From positions 11,093,006-11,157,005 of the forward strand of contig CM018052.1 of assembly GCA_008638375.1 (NCBI GenBank): a DNA stretch of 64,000 nucleotides, in the 5' to 3' direction. The notes under the pieces were generated by a model. The model did no database searches. It saw only the letters and a list, made by a program, of their open reading frames with translations, and was not told where the DNA came from. Origin of the DNA: Nyssa sinensis. Taxonomy: Eukaryota > Streptophyta > Magnoliopsida > Cornales > Nyssaceae. Position numbers and translations under genes: made by a program. Positions 35,506 through 45,810 of the stretch are shown piece by piece; within the stretch, counting starts at the first letter, position 1; the number at the start of each line of letters is the position of its first letter.

Positions 35506-36138
35506 ATGATTGACGATTTTCGGTCCGAGTTGGGAATGATTAAACTATGGCCGAGAGTTATCCTTCCCTTTGATTTAGTCTCCAAGGAAGGATTAGAAGA
35601 GGCGAAGGTCTTCTTGTCCATTTTGGCATCCGGTCGAGACTTCTCCGATTGGAGGTGGACCCTCCTTGATTCAACCGAGGCCTGGAACATTAGTGATGAA
35701 GACGAAGGTAGGATGCCTCTTTCCCTTTGTGTCTTGGCAGAGACCCTTGCTCAAGCCGGCTGGGGTGTCATGCCGAATTTGAGGGAAACGAAGGTGAAGA
35801 ATGGAGGTCTCTTGAGACCCAGAGCCCTCATTATCCATTAGTATTGAAATAAGTGACAGTGATGATGAAATGGCTTGGGTGGTTCTTGATGCAGATTGGG
35901 GTTCAAGGTTCCTTCCTTTCTAATAGAAGCCAGTGATGGCAGTAATGGAGGTTTGGAACTTAGGCCCCTTTCCCCTTCACTAGAGAGATTCGAGGAAGAA
36001 AGCCATGATAACGCAAAACGTAGTGATGTCTTTGTTGTAGCTTCTATAAAACGTAGCGATGTCTTTGTTGTAGCTTCTGTGTACTTGTTTTATTTTCAGT
36101 CTTTTTGTACTGATGTAAATTTTATGAATCATCAATAA
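35506..36138 (+). pseudogene. Tat-A antisense ORF 2, unknown protein
   Basis: Starts MIDDFRSELGMIKLWPRVI and stays open for 111 residues, with FDLVSKEGLEEAKVFLSIL, DFSDWRWTLLDSTEAWNI and CVLAETLAQAGWGVMPNLR. After a probable one-base shift near 35820, an alternative frame reads EPSLSISIEISDSDDEMAWV, a very acidic stretch. A third open segment (35896-36138) ends with a 33-bp duplicated 'RSDVFVVAS' coding unit. I do not recognise the family. It has its own TATA box and poly(A) signal (36134-36139), so it looks like a second small antisense gene rather than read-through of unit 1. Confidence 0.5.
36018..36080 (+). repeat. 33-bp direct duplication in antisense ORF 2
   Basis: 'aaacgtagtgatgtctttg' and 'aaacgtagcgatgtctttg' followed in both by 'ttgtagcttct', 33 bp apart. 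Confidence 0.8.
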
Positions 36139-36139
36139 A
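36134..36139 (+). terminator. Poly(A) signal of antisense unit 2
   Basis: AATAAA in 'catcaataaaattgaa', overlapping the end of the last open segment. Confidence 0.6.
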
Positions 36140-36469
36140 ATTGAACTCCTTTTCCTCAAATCTGATGTACCTTGTGTTTCGATGTGCTCTTCTAGAGCTA
36201 GAACACCCTTCCGAACACTCCTGATTAATAACTCTATTGTATGTTCTAAGAGTAGATCAAAGAAACTTACATAAATCTTGCGCCTTGAACTAAAGTACTT
36301 TAAACCTGCTCGGTACTGTAGTATTCGTTGCTTGTTAGTACATAAGCCAAGTAATCTAAGTATCAGCTTTGAGGATCTGCCAATCTAAGCAACTTGTGTA
36401 AATAATAATTGGGCATGGAGATGTCTGGAACTTCTGTCTTTGGATAGACTGGATCATTGAATCTGTATA
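36140..36469. other. Tat-A non-coding spacer
   Basis: No gene. It lies between antisense unit 2 and the 33-bp array. Confidence 0.55.
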
Positions 36470-36973
36470 TTGAAGATGGACTAGGCTCTAAAGGCCTGTG
36501 TATTAAGAATGGACCAGGCTCTGAAGGCCTGTGCATTAGAGATGGATCAGGCTCTGAAGGCCTGTGCATTAGAGATGGACCAGGCACTAAAGGCCTGTGC
36601 ATTAGTGATGGACCAAGCTCTGAAGGCCTGTGCATTAGAGATGGACCAGGCACTAAGGGCCTGTGCATTAGAGATAGACCAGGCACTAAAGGCCTGTGCA
36701 TTTAAAGATGGACCAAGCACTAAGGGGCCTGCGCATTAGTGATGGACCAAGCTTTGAAGGCCTGTGCATTAGTGATGGACCAGGCACTAAAGGCCTGTGC
36801 ATTAGTGATGGACCAGGCTCTAAAGGCCTGTGCATTAGAGATGGACCAGGCACTAAAGGCCTGTGCATTAGAGATGAACCAGGCACTGAAAGCCTGTGCA
36901 TTAGAGATGGACCAGGCTCTGAAGGCCTGTGCATTAGAGATAGACTAGGCTCTGAAGGCCCGTGCATTTAAAG
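36470..36973 (+). repeat. Tandem array, 33-bp unit, ~15 copies
   Basis: Units of the type 'gatggaccaggcactaaagg' plus 'cctgtgcattaga', most exactly 33 bp, many with an AGGCCT palindrome. Because the unit is a multiple of three without stops, most frames on both strands stay open (for example DGPGTKGLCIR repeats on plus, and SLMHRPLVPGP on minus). One base is inserted at 36702 and one G at 36725, which shifts frames. It lies directly 3' of the integrase stop. Confidence 0.95.
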
Positions 36974-37013
36974 ATGAACATTTTATGGAGGTATTAAAAA
37001 GAAAGAAACATCT

Positions 37014-38140
37014 TTATTGATAATACTTTTGTAAATGCTCTACATTCCAAGGTCTAGGAATAGGTTTCCCAGCCATGTCCACTAGCCAATAGGTGGTAGG
37101 CCTAACAACCTTTGTCACTCTGTAGGGGCCTTCCCAGTTGGGTGACAACTTTCCCATAGTGGGATCCTTGGTGTTTGGAAAAGCTCTTCTTAAGACAAAG
37201 TCTCCAACTTGAAAGCTGATCGTCTTAAGCCCCACCTTGGAATTGTTGACCATTCTCTACTGATAGGCTTCCATCCTGATGCTGGCTTGATCCCTTTTTT
37301 CTTCAAGCAAATCCAAATTTTTTGTCAGCTGTTGATCATTGGATTCTTGCTCGAAGGCTTCAGTCCTTAAAGGCATACCGATCTCAACCGGGATTACTAC
37401 TTCTGTACCATAGGCCAGTGAGAAGGGAGTTTCAGAGGTGGGAGTTCTTCTGGTTGTTTTGTAGGCCCAAAGAACCCTAGGGAGTTCCTCCACCCACTTT
37501 CCTTTTGCCTGTTCTAACCTTTTCTTTAATCCATCAAGGATCGTTCGGTTGGTGACCTCTGCTTGCCCATTTGCTTGTGGATGGCCTGGAGAGGCAAAGT
37601 GTTGTCTAATGTTGAGATTTTCACAAAATTTCTTGAAGCCTTTACCAGTGAACTGCGTCCCATTGTCAAAGATGATCACACGTGGTATACCGAACCTGTA
37701 GACAATGTTCTTCCAAGTGAAGTTTTCAACTTCCTTCTCTGTGATGTGTGTTAGAGGTTCAACTTTAGCCCATTTAGAGAAGTAGTCAATGACTATCAAA
37801 AGATATTTCCTGTTTGGTGGGGCTTTGGCTAATGGACCCACGATGTCCATCCCCCACTAAGCAAAGGGCCAAGGACTAGTAATCGGGATGAGCTCGTGAT
37901 GAGGCTGGTGTTGATATGGGGCAAACCTTTGGCATTTGTCGCACTTCTGGACGTACTCCTTAGCCTGCCTTAGCATGCTAGGCCAGTTATAGCCCTACGT
38001 TAGAGCTCTGTGAGCTATCGTTCTGCCCCCATTATGGTTCCCGCAAATACCTTCGTGTATTTCAGCCAAGACATATTAAGATTCTTCTAGAGCTAAGCAT
38101 TTTCACAGGGGTTGAGAATAAAACTTTCTATAAAGCTTGT
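37014..38140 (-). pseudogene. Tat-A integrase
   Basis: Reads from about 38140 to the stop at 37014. The N-terminal zinc finger has IHEGICGNHNGGRTIAHRAL and YVQKCDKCQRFA. The core (37257-37850) has MDIVGPLAKAPPN, FDNGTQFTGKGFKKFC and QANGQAEVTN, which supply the D,D,E triad. The C-terminal region (37014-37253) has FQVGDFVLRRAFPNTKDP and GKLSPNWEGPYRV, and ends EHLQKYYQ. Four in-frame stops interrupt it (at 37254, 37851, about 37995 and in the linker); nearly all are TAG where Gln is expected (AYQ-stop-RMVNN, PFA-stop-WGMD, ALT-stop-GYNW). The domain would catalyse strand transfer if restored; this copy cannot make it. Confidence 0.94.
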
Positions 38141-38239
38141 TGTTCAAGATCAGGTACCGAGCCGCTCTGATTCGGATTCTCCTTGCTTTGTTTTTGTCTT
38201 CTGGGAGGAGCCCGGATTCTAGGTACTGGATGATTAGGG

Positions 38240-39350
38240 TCATCCAGTTTTGAGGCTGTTCAGTAATTTGGGCAACTTGGGCTTCCTTTATGCTGGGTCT
38301 TGGCTAGTAGGAAATTTTTACTACGGAGTTCCCTTCTGACCTTAGACGGGACGCCATGTTTGCCAAAGCATCTGCTCTGCAGTTCTGGCTTCTTTCTATT
38401 TTCTGGATAAAGAATGTCTAGAAGGAGTGTTTCAAGAAGTTCACCAGTTCGGAATACAGAAGCATCCTATCATCTTTAATGGAGAATTCTCCCAGGAGTT
38501 GGCTTACCACCAGTTGGGAATCTGAGAAGACTTTAAGTTTTTGAACTTCGCATTCCAGAACCAACTTCATGCCTAGGATTAGGGCTTCGTATTCTGCTTC
38601 ATTGTTGGAAGCTCTGAATCCCAAGCTAACTGCTTTTTCTAACGAGAGCCCGTCAGGGGACTATAATACCAGGCCCACTTCTGAGCCCTGATCGGTTGAC
38701 GACCCATCAATATAGAGCAGCCAGGTCCTTGAAGTTTCAATAAGCTATGCCTTGTCCTGAAGTGTCGGGGTGAAATCGGCAACGAAATCTGCCAAGGCTT
38801 GTCCTTTGATAGAGTTTCGTGGTATATATGATATGTCAAATTCCCCTAACTCCACAGACCAATTCACTAATCTTCCTGAAACCTCAGGCTTCCTCAATAT
38901 TGACTTCAGAGGATAGACGGTTGGGATTTCAATTGGATGAACTTGAAAATAAGGTCGGAGCTTCCGAGTTGATATTACCAAAGCAAAGGCCAGCTTCTCA
39001 ACCTCTGGGTATCTCTTTTTTGTGTCGAGTAGTCCCCTACTGACGTAGAATATGGGCCTCTGTACTCCCGTGTCCTGTCTGACTAATGCAGAGTTGATCG
39101 CATTCTCAAAGACTGCAAGGTATAGGAGTAGCTTTTCCCCTTGGACTGGTTTTGACAGAAGCTCTGGAGAGGCAAGATATTCCTTCAGTTCTTGAAAAGC
39201 TTTCTCACATTCTTCCGTCCATTGTAAAGCTTTGTTGCCCTTTGAAGCTCTGAAGAAGGGTAGGCAGCGATCAGTGGACTTGGAGATAAATCTGCTCAGT
39301 GCCGCGATTTTGCCATTCAGCGCCTGAATGTCTTTTCTGGTTTTCGGTGA
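38240..39350 (-). pseudogene. Tat-A RNase H region (connection RNase H plus second RNase H)
   Basis: Upper part (about 38745-39350): CLPFFRASKGNKALQWTEEC, KLLLYLAVFENAINSALVR, YVSRGLLDTKKRYPEVEKLA and GQALADFVADF, the usual Gypsy RNase H-like connection. Lower part (38350-38740): LLYIDGSSTDQGSEVGLVL, NNEAEYEALILGM, FSDSQLVVSQLLGEF and RADALANMAS, a second, aRNase H-type domain with its D-E-D-D residues. The double RNase H is a known trait of the Tat lineage. Stops at 38745, ~38660 and 38418 are TAG for Gln. Confidence 0.9.
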
Positions 39351-39369
39351 CTTCAGTCTAATCAGAGCT

Positions 39370-40187
39370 TAGATCTGAGTGGGGTCTACTTCAATACCCC
39401 TCTAAGAGACAATGTATCCCAAGAATTTTCCCTCCGTCACCCCGAAGGTACATTTTGAGGGATTGAGCTTCATCTTGTGCTGTCTTAGGATATCGAAGGT
39501 TTGGGATAAGTGCTTGAGGTGACTACCTTTCTGTAAACTTTTGACCAGCATGTCATTAATGTATACTTCCATGGTATTGCCGAGCAGTGGGCTGAACATC
39601 TTGTTGACCAACCGCTGGTATGTGGCCCCAGCATTCTTCAAACCGAATGGCATTACTCTGTAGCAGTAGACACCTCGTTTGGTTATGAAGGCTATCTTCT
39701 CCTGGTCTGGAGGGTTCATCTGGATTTGGTTATACCCAGAATAGGCATCCATAAAACTCATGAGTTCGTGCCCTGCAGTAGCATCAACCAGCTGGTCTAT
39801 CCTTGGTAGTGGAAAGCTGTCTTTGGGGCACGCCTTATTGAGGTCTGTATAATTAACGCAGACCCTCCACTTGCCATTTTTCTTTTTGACCAAGACGATG
39901 TTGGCCAGCCACTCTGGGTAGAATATTTCACGTATCATCTTGGCTTCAAGCAGCCTCTAGACTTCCTCGTTTATGATCTGATGTCGCTCTGGAGCTAGCG
40001 GCCTTTTTTTTTGTCTCATTGGTGGGTGGTCTAGATCCACCATCAGTTTGTGAGTTATCAAGTTTGGATCTATACCCTCCATGTCTTTGGTCGCCCACGC
40101 AAACATAGAGAGGTTGTCTTGCAGAAACTTGATTATTTTCTTTTGCTCAGCATGTGTCAGGTCTGGACCAATGTATAAATAGTGCAC
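39370..40187 (-). pseudogene. Tat-A reverse transcriptase
   Basis: Minus-strand frame with EGIDPNLITHKLMVD and KKRPLAPERHQIINEEV, then (39402-39938) MIREIFYPEWLANIVLVKKK, WRVCVNYTDLNKACPKDSF, MDAYSGYNQI, VMPFGLKNAGATYQRLV, and EVYINDMLVKS. The last box is normally Y-V-D-D; here the first of the two catalytic Asp is Asn (YIND), a G-to-A type change, so the enzyme would be inactive even without stops. LNPSKCTFGV and KFLGYIVS close the domain. Stops at 39957 and 39402 are TAG. Confidence 0.95.
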
Positions 40188-40261
40188 CTCTGATTCTGAA
40201 CTGACTAATATTTTGATGGGCTCGCCAATGGGTTTGGCCCTGCTGACCCGTCCCCTTGGGC

Positions 40262-40934
40262 TTAGGGGTTCTTCGATTCTAAAAGGGCAACCTTCCTCCT
40301 CGGAAGTGTGGGAGAGAATTGGATCTGCATAGTCCCGAGCGTACTGTAATTTCTATTTGGTAGTCTTTTCCTTGAGTGGCATTCTCGAGAAGTTGGTTGG
40401 CACCCTCTGATAGAATAAACATTCTGATTGTGAATATACTTCAAACATTGATGGAGGGTCGAGGTAACCACCCTTATTTGGTGCAGCCATGGTCTCCCAA
40501 TTATGACATTGTAGGGAGATTTCATATTCAACACCATGTATTCTGATATGGTGGTTTTCTGCCCTTCACCTTCCCCTATAGTAGTAGGCAGGTCGATCCT
40601 TCCCAATGGGGTACCGAGATTACCATCAAACGCTGCCATTACGGCAGTGGTAGGCTTGATGCTATTGTGGTCCATCCTCATCTGTGTGAGTGGCTCATAA
40701 TAGTATATTGACAAACCTATTGGTGTCAACCAGAACTCTTTTGATTTCGAAGTTGGCAATCTTGAGAGTGATGACGAGGGCATCACTGTGAGGGCAGTGC
40801 ACCCTTGCTAGGTCCTGTTCTGTGAACTGGATCTCTGGTTCTGGTTTGAGCCTTTTTTCAACGTTGGAGATCTGCAATACGTCTAGGGTAGCCCTGGCCT
40901 CCCGAGCATACCTCTTTCTTACTCTGTTGGACAT
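40262..40934 (-). pseudogene. Tat-A aspartic protease region
   Basis: Upper frame (40695-40934): MSNRVRKRYAREARATLDVL, CPHSDALVITLKIANFEIKR and VLVDTNRFVNILL. The protease box is D-T-N instead of D-T-G, which removes the essential Gly. A frameshift near 40700-40780 moves the reading to a second frame (40262-40786): AAFDGNLGTPLGRIDLP, EYMVLNMKSPYNVIIGRPWL. This order (protease then a GRPWL box) is standard in Tat elements. Confidence 0.85.
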
Positions 40935-41126
40935 TCTTGTAATAAGGGAGTCTGCATGGAGGACATAAATGACATGGTTGTTCTACCTTTGAGGCTTATT
41001 TCGCACTTCCCTCTGCTCTTGTCTTTGCTCAGGCCTCTGCTCCGTCCGCTGTTGAGGCTTGTCTTCGTGGGGATTCTGCCTCCCGTCCTACTTAATGAAC
41101 TCCCGGAGACGTCCTTTCTTTATGAG

Positions 41127-42552
41127 TTACTCAATCTCATATCTAAGGGACCTACATGAGTTAGTCTTATGCCCATGATCTTTGTGAAAATTGTAATATT
41201 TACCTGGGTCCCGAAGGCTGGGATCTCCTTTGATAGGTTTTGGCCATCTCAAGTTTTCCCAATCTCGGATCTGTCGAAGTACCTGATTTAGTGTAGTGTT
41301 CAAAGGGGTAAAATTAGTAAACTCCCTTGGTCCGGAATTGTAAACAACCTTGGGTGCCATTCTCTTTTCTGGACTCCTAGCTCTCTTCTTACTAGGGTCT
41401 CTTCTGTGGTCGTTCTTCTTATGATCCTCCCTCTTCGGATTATCCCTCTGGTTTTGCTCTTTGCCTTTTTGGGACGTGCGGTTAGCTTCTTCCAAATTGA
41501 TGTACTTCCTGGCCTGGTCCATTAATGCCGCCATGTCGGCAAGGGGGCTCTTTGTCAAGGAATCTCTAAAGCCATCGTGAGCAAGACCAGAAGTTAAAGC
41601 AGCTACAAGGAAACTTGGGCTGCAGTCGGTGATCTCTGTGAGTTCGGTATTAAAGCGTGCAATGTAAGCTCTGAGGGACTCTTCCTTAGTCTGTTTGACA
41701 TTTAGCAGGAATTCTGGTCCCCTTCTGAGCCTTCTGCTGGTCATGAACCTGTCCAGGAATTGCCTACCAAGCTTATAGAAGCCGGTAATTGAGTTCGGTG
41801 GGAGCTGGTGGAACCATTTTAGAGTAGTTCCTTTCAAGCTAGTAATGAAAGTTCGGCACATAAAAGCATCAGAGGCCCCATAGAAGGCCATCGTATGCTG
41901 GTAGTGCGATAGATGATCTCCTAGGTCTCCAGTCCTATCATACAAGGTGAACTTTGGCACCATGAACTTCCTTGGTCTTTCTTCTGACATGATGGCAGGA
42001 GTGAATGGGGTGGCAAGTCTTCGAGTAGCCTGGCCAACTCATCCTTCTCTAGAAGGTTCTGGACACCTCTCAAAGCTACTGTTCGGTCCATAGATTCTGC
42101 AATTTCTTCGACCCTCCGTGGGTCTCTGAGCCGGACCTCTTGTGAACCTTGCCTTATAGCCTCGGCTTTAGGGTAGTCGGGCTGAGCACGTCCCTCGGAC
42201 GGAGGAAGGTTCCGAGCTGGCGGGATTGGTGCTGCATGGGGATGAGACTCCTGTGGTGCCAGATGTGCTCCCGAAGCCCTTGGAGTCACGGCTCTAGTAG
42301 TGCTTCGATAGTGGACGTCAAGGATGAAGGTTGATGTTCCCCAGCCTGGGGCTGCTGATGGCTGTGGATCTCTGCCGACGTGAGCAACACCCTGAGGGTG
42401 CCCAGGCTGGTTATTCAGAGCTTGCTCATGGGACTCTTCATTCTCAATGATAATATGGGGTTGCGTTCTTTCAGCAACATTGACCGGCGGATTAGGAGGA
42501 CTCGTCCCTTGATTTTGTGTAAGCATTGCCAGAGTTCTAGATATGGCAAGTA
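41127..42552 (-). pseudogene. Tat-A gag
   Basis: C-terminal frame (41127-41990): KFMVPKFTLYDRTGDLGDHL, TFITSLKGTTLKWFHQLPPN, FLDRFMTSRRLRRGPEFLLN, EESLRAYIARFNTELTEI and KYINLEEANR (retrotrans_gag), then KYYNFHKDHGHKTNSCRSLR, a C-H-C-type knuckle. N-terminal frame (41990-42552): a Pro/Gln/Ser-rich region (NQGTSPPNPPVNVAERTQP). The two frames are joined by a single-base shift near 42015. The gag stops at 42552 because another element was inserted there; the first codons are missing. An internal TAA/TAG at 41127 separates it from the protease region. Confidence 0.9.
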
Positions 42553-43883
42553 TGTCACATCCCGAACCACACCCTACGCGGATGTCGAGGACGTGACTGC
42601 CAGTCGATCGTGACGCGACCAACCAAAGGCAAATTCTGAACTTTCCGACGAATTGCACTCCAACTGTAGGGTCAAATGCAGCGGAATTTAAAACTTTTTC
42701 TTTGTGTCACAGGAATGCAACTCACTTATCCACCATAAAGGTATGTACCACAGAGCAAGTCTAAATCCAAAACAGTTAACAGTTCTAAGTTCAGAGCATA
42801 TCTAAAATCAGGTATAGTACAGAGCAGATCTAATATCTTTAGAGTACCGTTTATTTCCATGAGCCATAATTATCTATCCAGTACATGTAAATCAGGTTAG
42901 CCGTATCATATCACTCACCTGAATAACAGAATCAGTCCACAATAATCCAGTCTCTACAAATCAGTGCCGTCAGATCCTTTACTTGAAATGCCACTCGGCC
43001 TATCATGTCATATCATGGTGTCTTCTAAATCACCAGAGATAATCCCTGAAAAATGTTAGGGAATGGGGTGAGCTTCGAAAAGCCCAGTGAGTAACACAGG
43101 TTCCCTATCATGGGTTTCAAACCCGGTCTTGTTTATAAATCACAAGGATAGTTCAATCGCTTTAGAATAACAGTTTTATAGATATACTTGAATACAGTTT
43201 AAGTAGAATAAAACGGGACTGAACTAAACAGAACAACAAATCAGAACAGACAGAACAGTGCATGATGCCAATATATCAATCGAGAGTATAGGCAATTAAT
43301 TCAATATTAGAACAGGTCAGTACTGGGCGGAATATAACAGGGCATAACAAACAATATATCAGTTAGGCACATAATCAAGCCTACTTATGCCAGACCGCTC
43401 ATAATCAGAATGGTACCCAAAGTCAGACACATCATAGCAGAACAAAATCAGACAGACCATAAAACGGGACAAGACAGACCGAACAAAACAATAGTAAGAC
43501 GGGACAAAATCATGCCGCGTACAATACAGTATAAAAGTTTGCATTTAAAAACATGCATTCAGACAGTATAACTTTTAAAACCGTACAGTGCATCAAAATA
43601 CAGTATCTAGGCAGTAACTTATATACCAAGTCAAGAATCCGGACAGATCATAACGGAACTGGACCATATATCAATCAAGACAGACAAATCATTAACGGAC
43701 GGAACATAATGGAATCAGACGGAGCAAAACACCAGTTCAAGTCACAGGTAAACAATCAAGACAGACAGCTCATTAACGGTCGAGATATAACAGAACCAAA
43801 CGGATCAATACGTCAGTCAAAACAAAGACATATCAGTAACGGACAGACCATGAAACGGATAGATCAAAACGGACGGAACAAAA

Positions 43884-44310
43884 CGGAACAATATCAATCA
43901 GGACAAGACATATCGGAACTGAACATGACGGAACAAACAGTACAATATCAATTAGATCAAGTCGTATCGGAACTGAACAAGTCGGAACAAAACGGTACAA
44001 TATCAATCAGATCAAGATATGTCGGAACTGAACAAGTCGGAACAAAATGGTACAATATCAATCAGATCAAGACATATCAGAACGGAACAAGTCGAAACAA
44101 AATGGTACAATATCAATCAGATCAAGTCATATCGGAACTGAACATGACGGAACAAAATGGTACAATATCAATCAGATCAAGACATATCAGAACTGAACAA
44201 GTCGGAACAAAACGGTACAATATCAATCAGATCAAGACATATCGGAACTGAACAAGTCGAAACAAAGCGGAACGATATATCAATCAGGACAAGACATATC
44301 GTACATTAAA
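43884..44310 (-). repeat. 55-bp tandem array, 8 copies
   Basis: 'acaatatcaatcagatcaag' plus 'acatatcggaactgaacaag' recur with starts at 43884, 43939, 43994, 44049, 44104, 44159, 44214 and 44269, exactly 55 bp apart. A flanking copy pair (43555-43640 and 44320-44400, 'cagtataac...aaaatacagtatctag') suggests a larger duplication around it. Confidence 0.93.
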
Positions 44311-44714
44311 TATATGCTTTTTAAACAGTATAACATTCAAAACAGTACAGAGCTTCAAAATACAGTATCTAGACAGAACTTATACACCAATTCAGGAGTC
44401 AGGGTTACTCACAAAAAGACAGACAATACATCAAAATACAGTACAGTGTCAGAAGTTACTCACAAACTGTTACGGTTATCTCCTTGCACAAACAATCCGA
44501 TAACCTCTAGATACGTCAGGCATCTCCATGTATATCCTGAACAATAATCATCAATCATACACAGATCAGAACTCATCCATTCAGGTCTCATTTGTCATCT
44601 TAGGTATCTATCGGATCACCTAAGACAGCCTAGTAGCCTATCGTCCTTTCACTGGGTCTCACCCGAGGCTATTTCATTCTTTAATTAGGCTTAGCAGTCA
44701 TCAGGATTATGTTT

Positions 44715-45130
44715 TAAGTCATTTAGACTTCAATTGTTATCAGTCAGGCACTCATTCAACCTTAGGGGCAAAATGGTAATTTTACCATTCTTGTCCCGGA
44801 CCCTGTCGTGGTCTTCGGAATAGTCTTTATATCTTAAGTATAAAGTTCTACGTCCTTTGGACTCCAATCGGTATCAGTTAGGTTCTCATTTTAACCATAG
44901 GGGCAAAATGGTAATTTTGCCAATACTATCCCGGACCCTGTTACGGTCCCCAGAATATCCCATATATCGTATATATGAAGTTTTAAGTCTTTTAGACTTT
45001 AATCGGTATCAGTTGGGTACTTATTTAGTCTTAGGGGCAAAATGGTAATTTTGTCATTTTTGCCCCGGACCCTATCATGGTCCTCAGAACGTCCCATATA
45101 TCTCATGTATAAATTTGTAAGTCCCTTGGA
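44715..45130 (-). repeat. ~135-bp tandem array, 3 copies
   Basis: 'aggggcaaaatggtaatttt' at 44764, 44899 and 45033, each followed by 'cccggaccct' and a 'ggtc' box. Confidence 0.88.
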
Positions 45131-45479
45131 CTTTATTTGGTATCTACTTTAGACCGTCGGGACACATCGGTCATTTCTCGTTTTACGCGTTGACAGTTCC
45201 GGAGTCTTACTTAGCCCTTCAGTGTTCATAATTATACTTACGATAATTTATCAGATCAGATTGACCTTTATCTTGCACTCACAGTGCTCAGGGGTATTTT
45301 GGTCATTTTACGTTTTGTAAGATTCTGACCCCGGTTCGTCATTTATTCGGGTATACAGTTTCACCAGTGTTCGGGTTTCTATCGGTATCAGTTTCGTCCC
45401 AATCGGACTTCATTTGGGCTTCGTACAGTATCAAGGGTAATTTGGTAATTTCACGTGTATATTTTTCGGTACGTCAGTT

Positions 45480-45810
45480 CATAAAATGGACCTCACCATT
45501 GAGTCCAGAGTGTCCGACATAATTAAGTTGGACTATCTGTTATGTTCAATTGACCTTGGGAAGCATCAGAGGCAGTACGGTCATTTACACTTTATGTGTC
45601 TGTATTTTTCGGGACTCCGGTTTGTTAAACGGACCTCACCGTTGAGTTCAGAACGCCCGACATAGTCAAAATAGACTGTCTTTTATTTTTATTTGGGTCT
45701 GGTGTCATCAGGGGCAGTACAGTAATTTATCACTTACAGGTCTGTATTTTTCGGTACTGTATTTCCAAAATCGGACTGTACCATTGAGTCTGAAATGTTT
45801 GAAATAGTGA
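45480..45810 (-). repeat. ~143-bp tandem array, 3 copies
   Basis: A 'cggacctcaccrttgagtc' box recurs near 45494, 45637 and 45780, with 'tgtatttttcgg' before it. The same boxes occur at about 150-bp spacing at 62326, 62477 and 62630. Confidence 0.78.

Larger units (their letters stand above)
31741..42552 (-). mobile_element. Tat-type Gypsy retrotransposon (Tat-A), 5' end lost
   Basis: 10.8 kb on the minus strand. From its 3' end: LTR (31741-32308), polypurine tract, two transcription units in antisense (32558-34720 and 35388-36139), a 33-bp tandem array (36470-36973), then integrase, RNase H, RT, protease and gag (37014-42552). The pol order RT-RNase H-integrase, the dual RNase H region and the LQKYYQ integrase end are Tat features. 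The gag is cut at 42552 by the insertion of a giant-LTR element, and the 5' LTR was not found on the other side. Confidence 0.9.

Noticed and set aside
36457..36971. Several overlapping ORFs of 70-110 codons on both strands
   Set aside because: They all come from the 33-bp array, whose unit is a multiple of three and lacks stops. Open frames on both strands at once show no single real gene.
36470..36973. CRISPR-like array
   Set aside because: Units are contiguous without unique spacers, and the context is a plant retrotransposon.
43553..44251. 232-codon ORF on the plus strand
   Set aside because: Made by the 55-bp array inside an LTR (repeating NGTISIRSR-type phrases in changing frames); no start context or homology.
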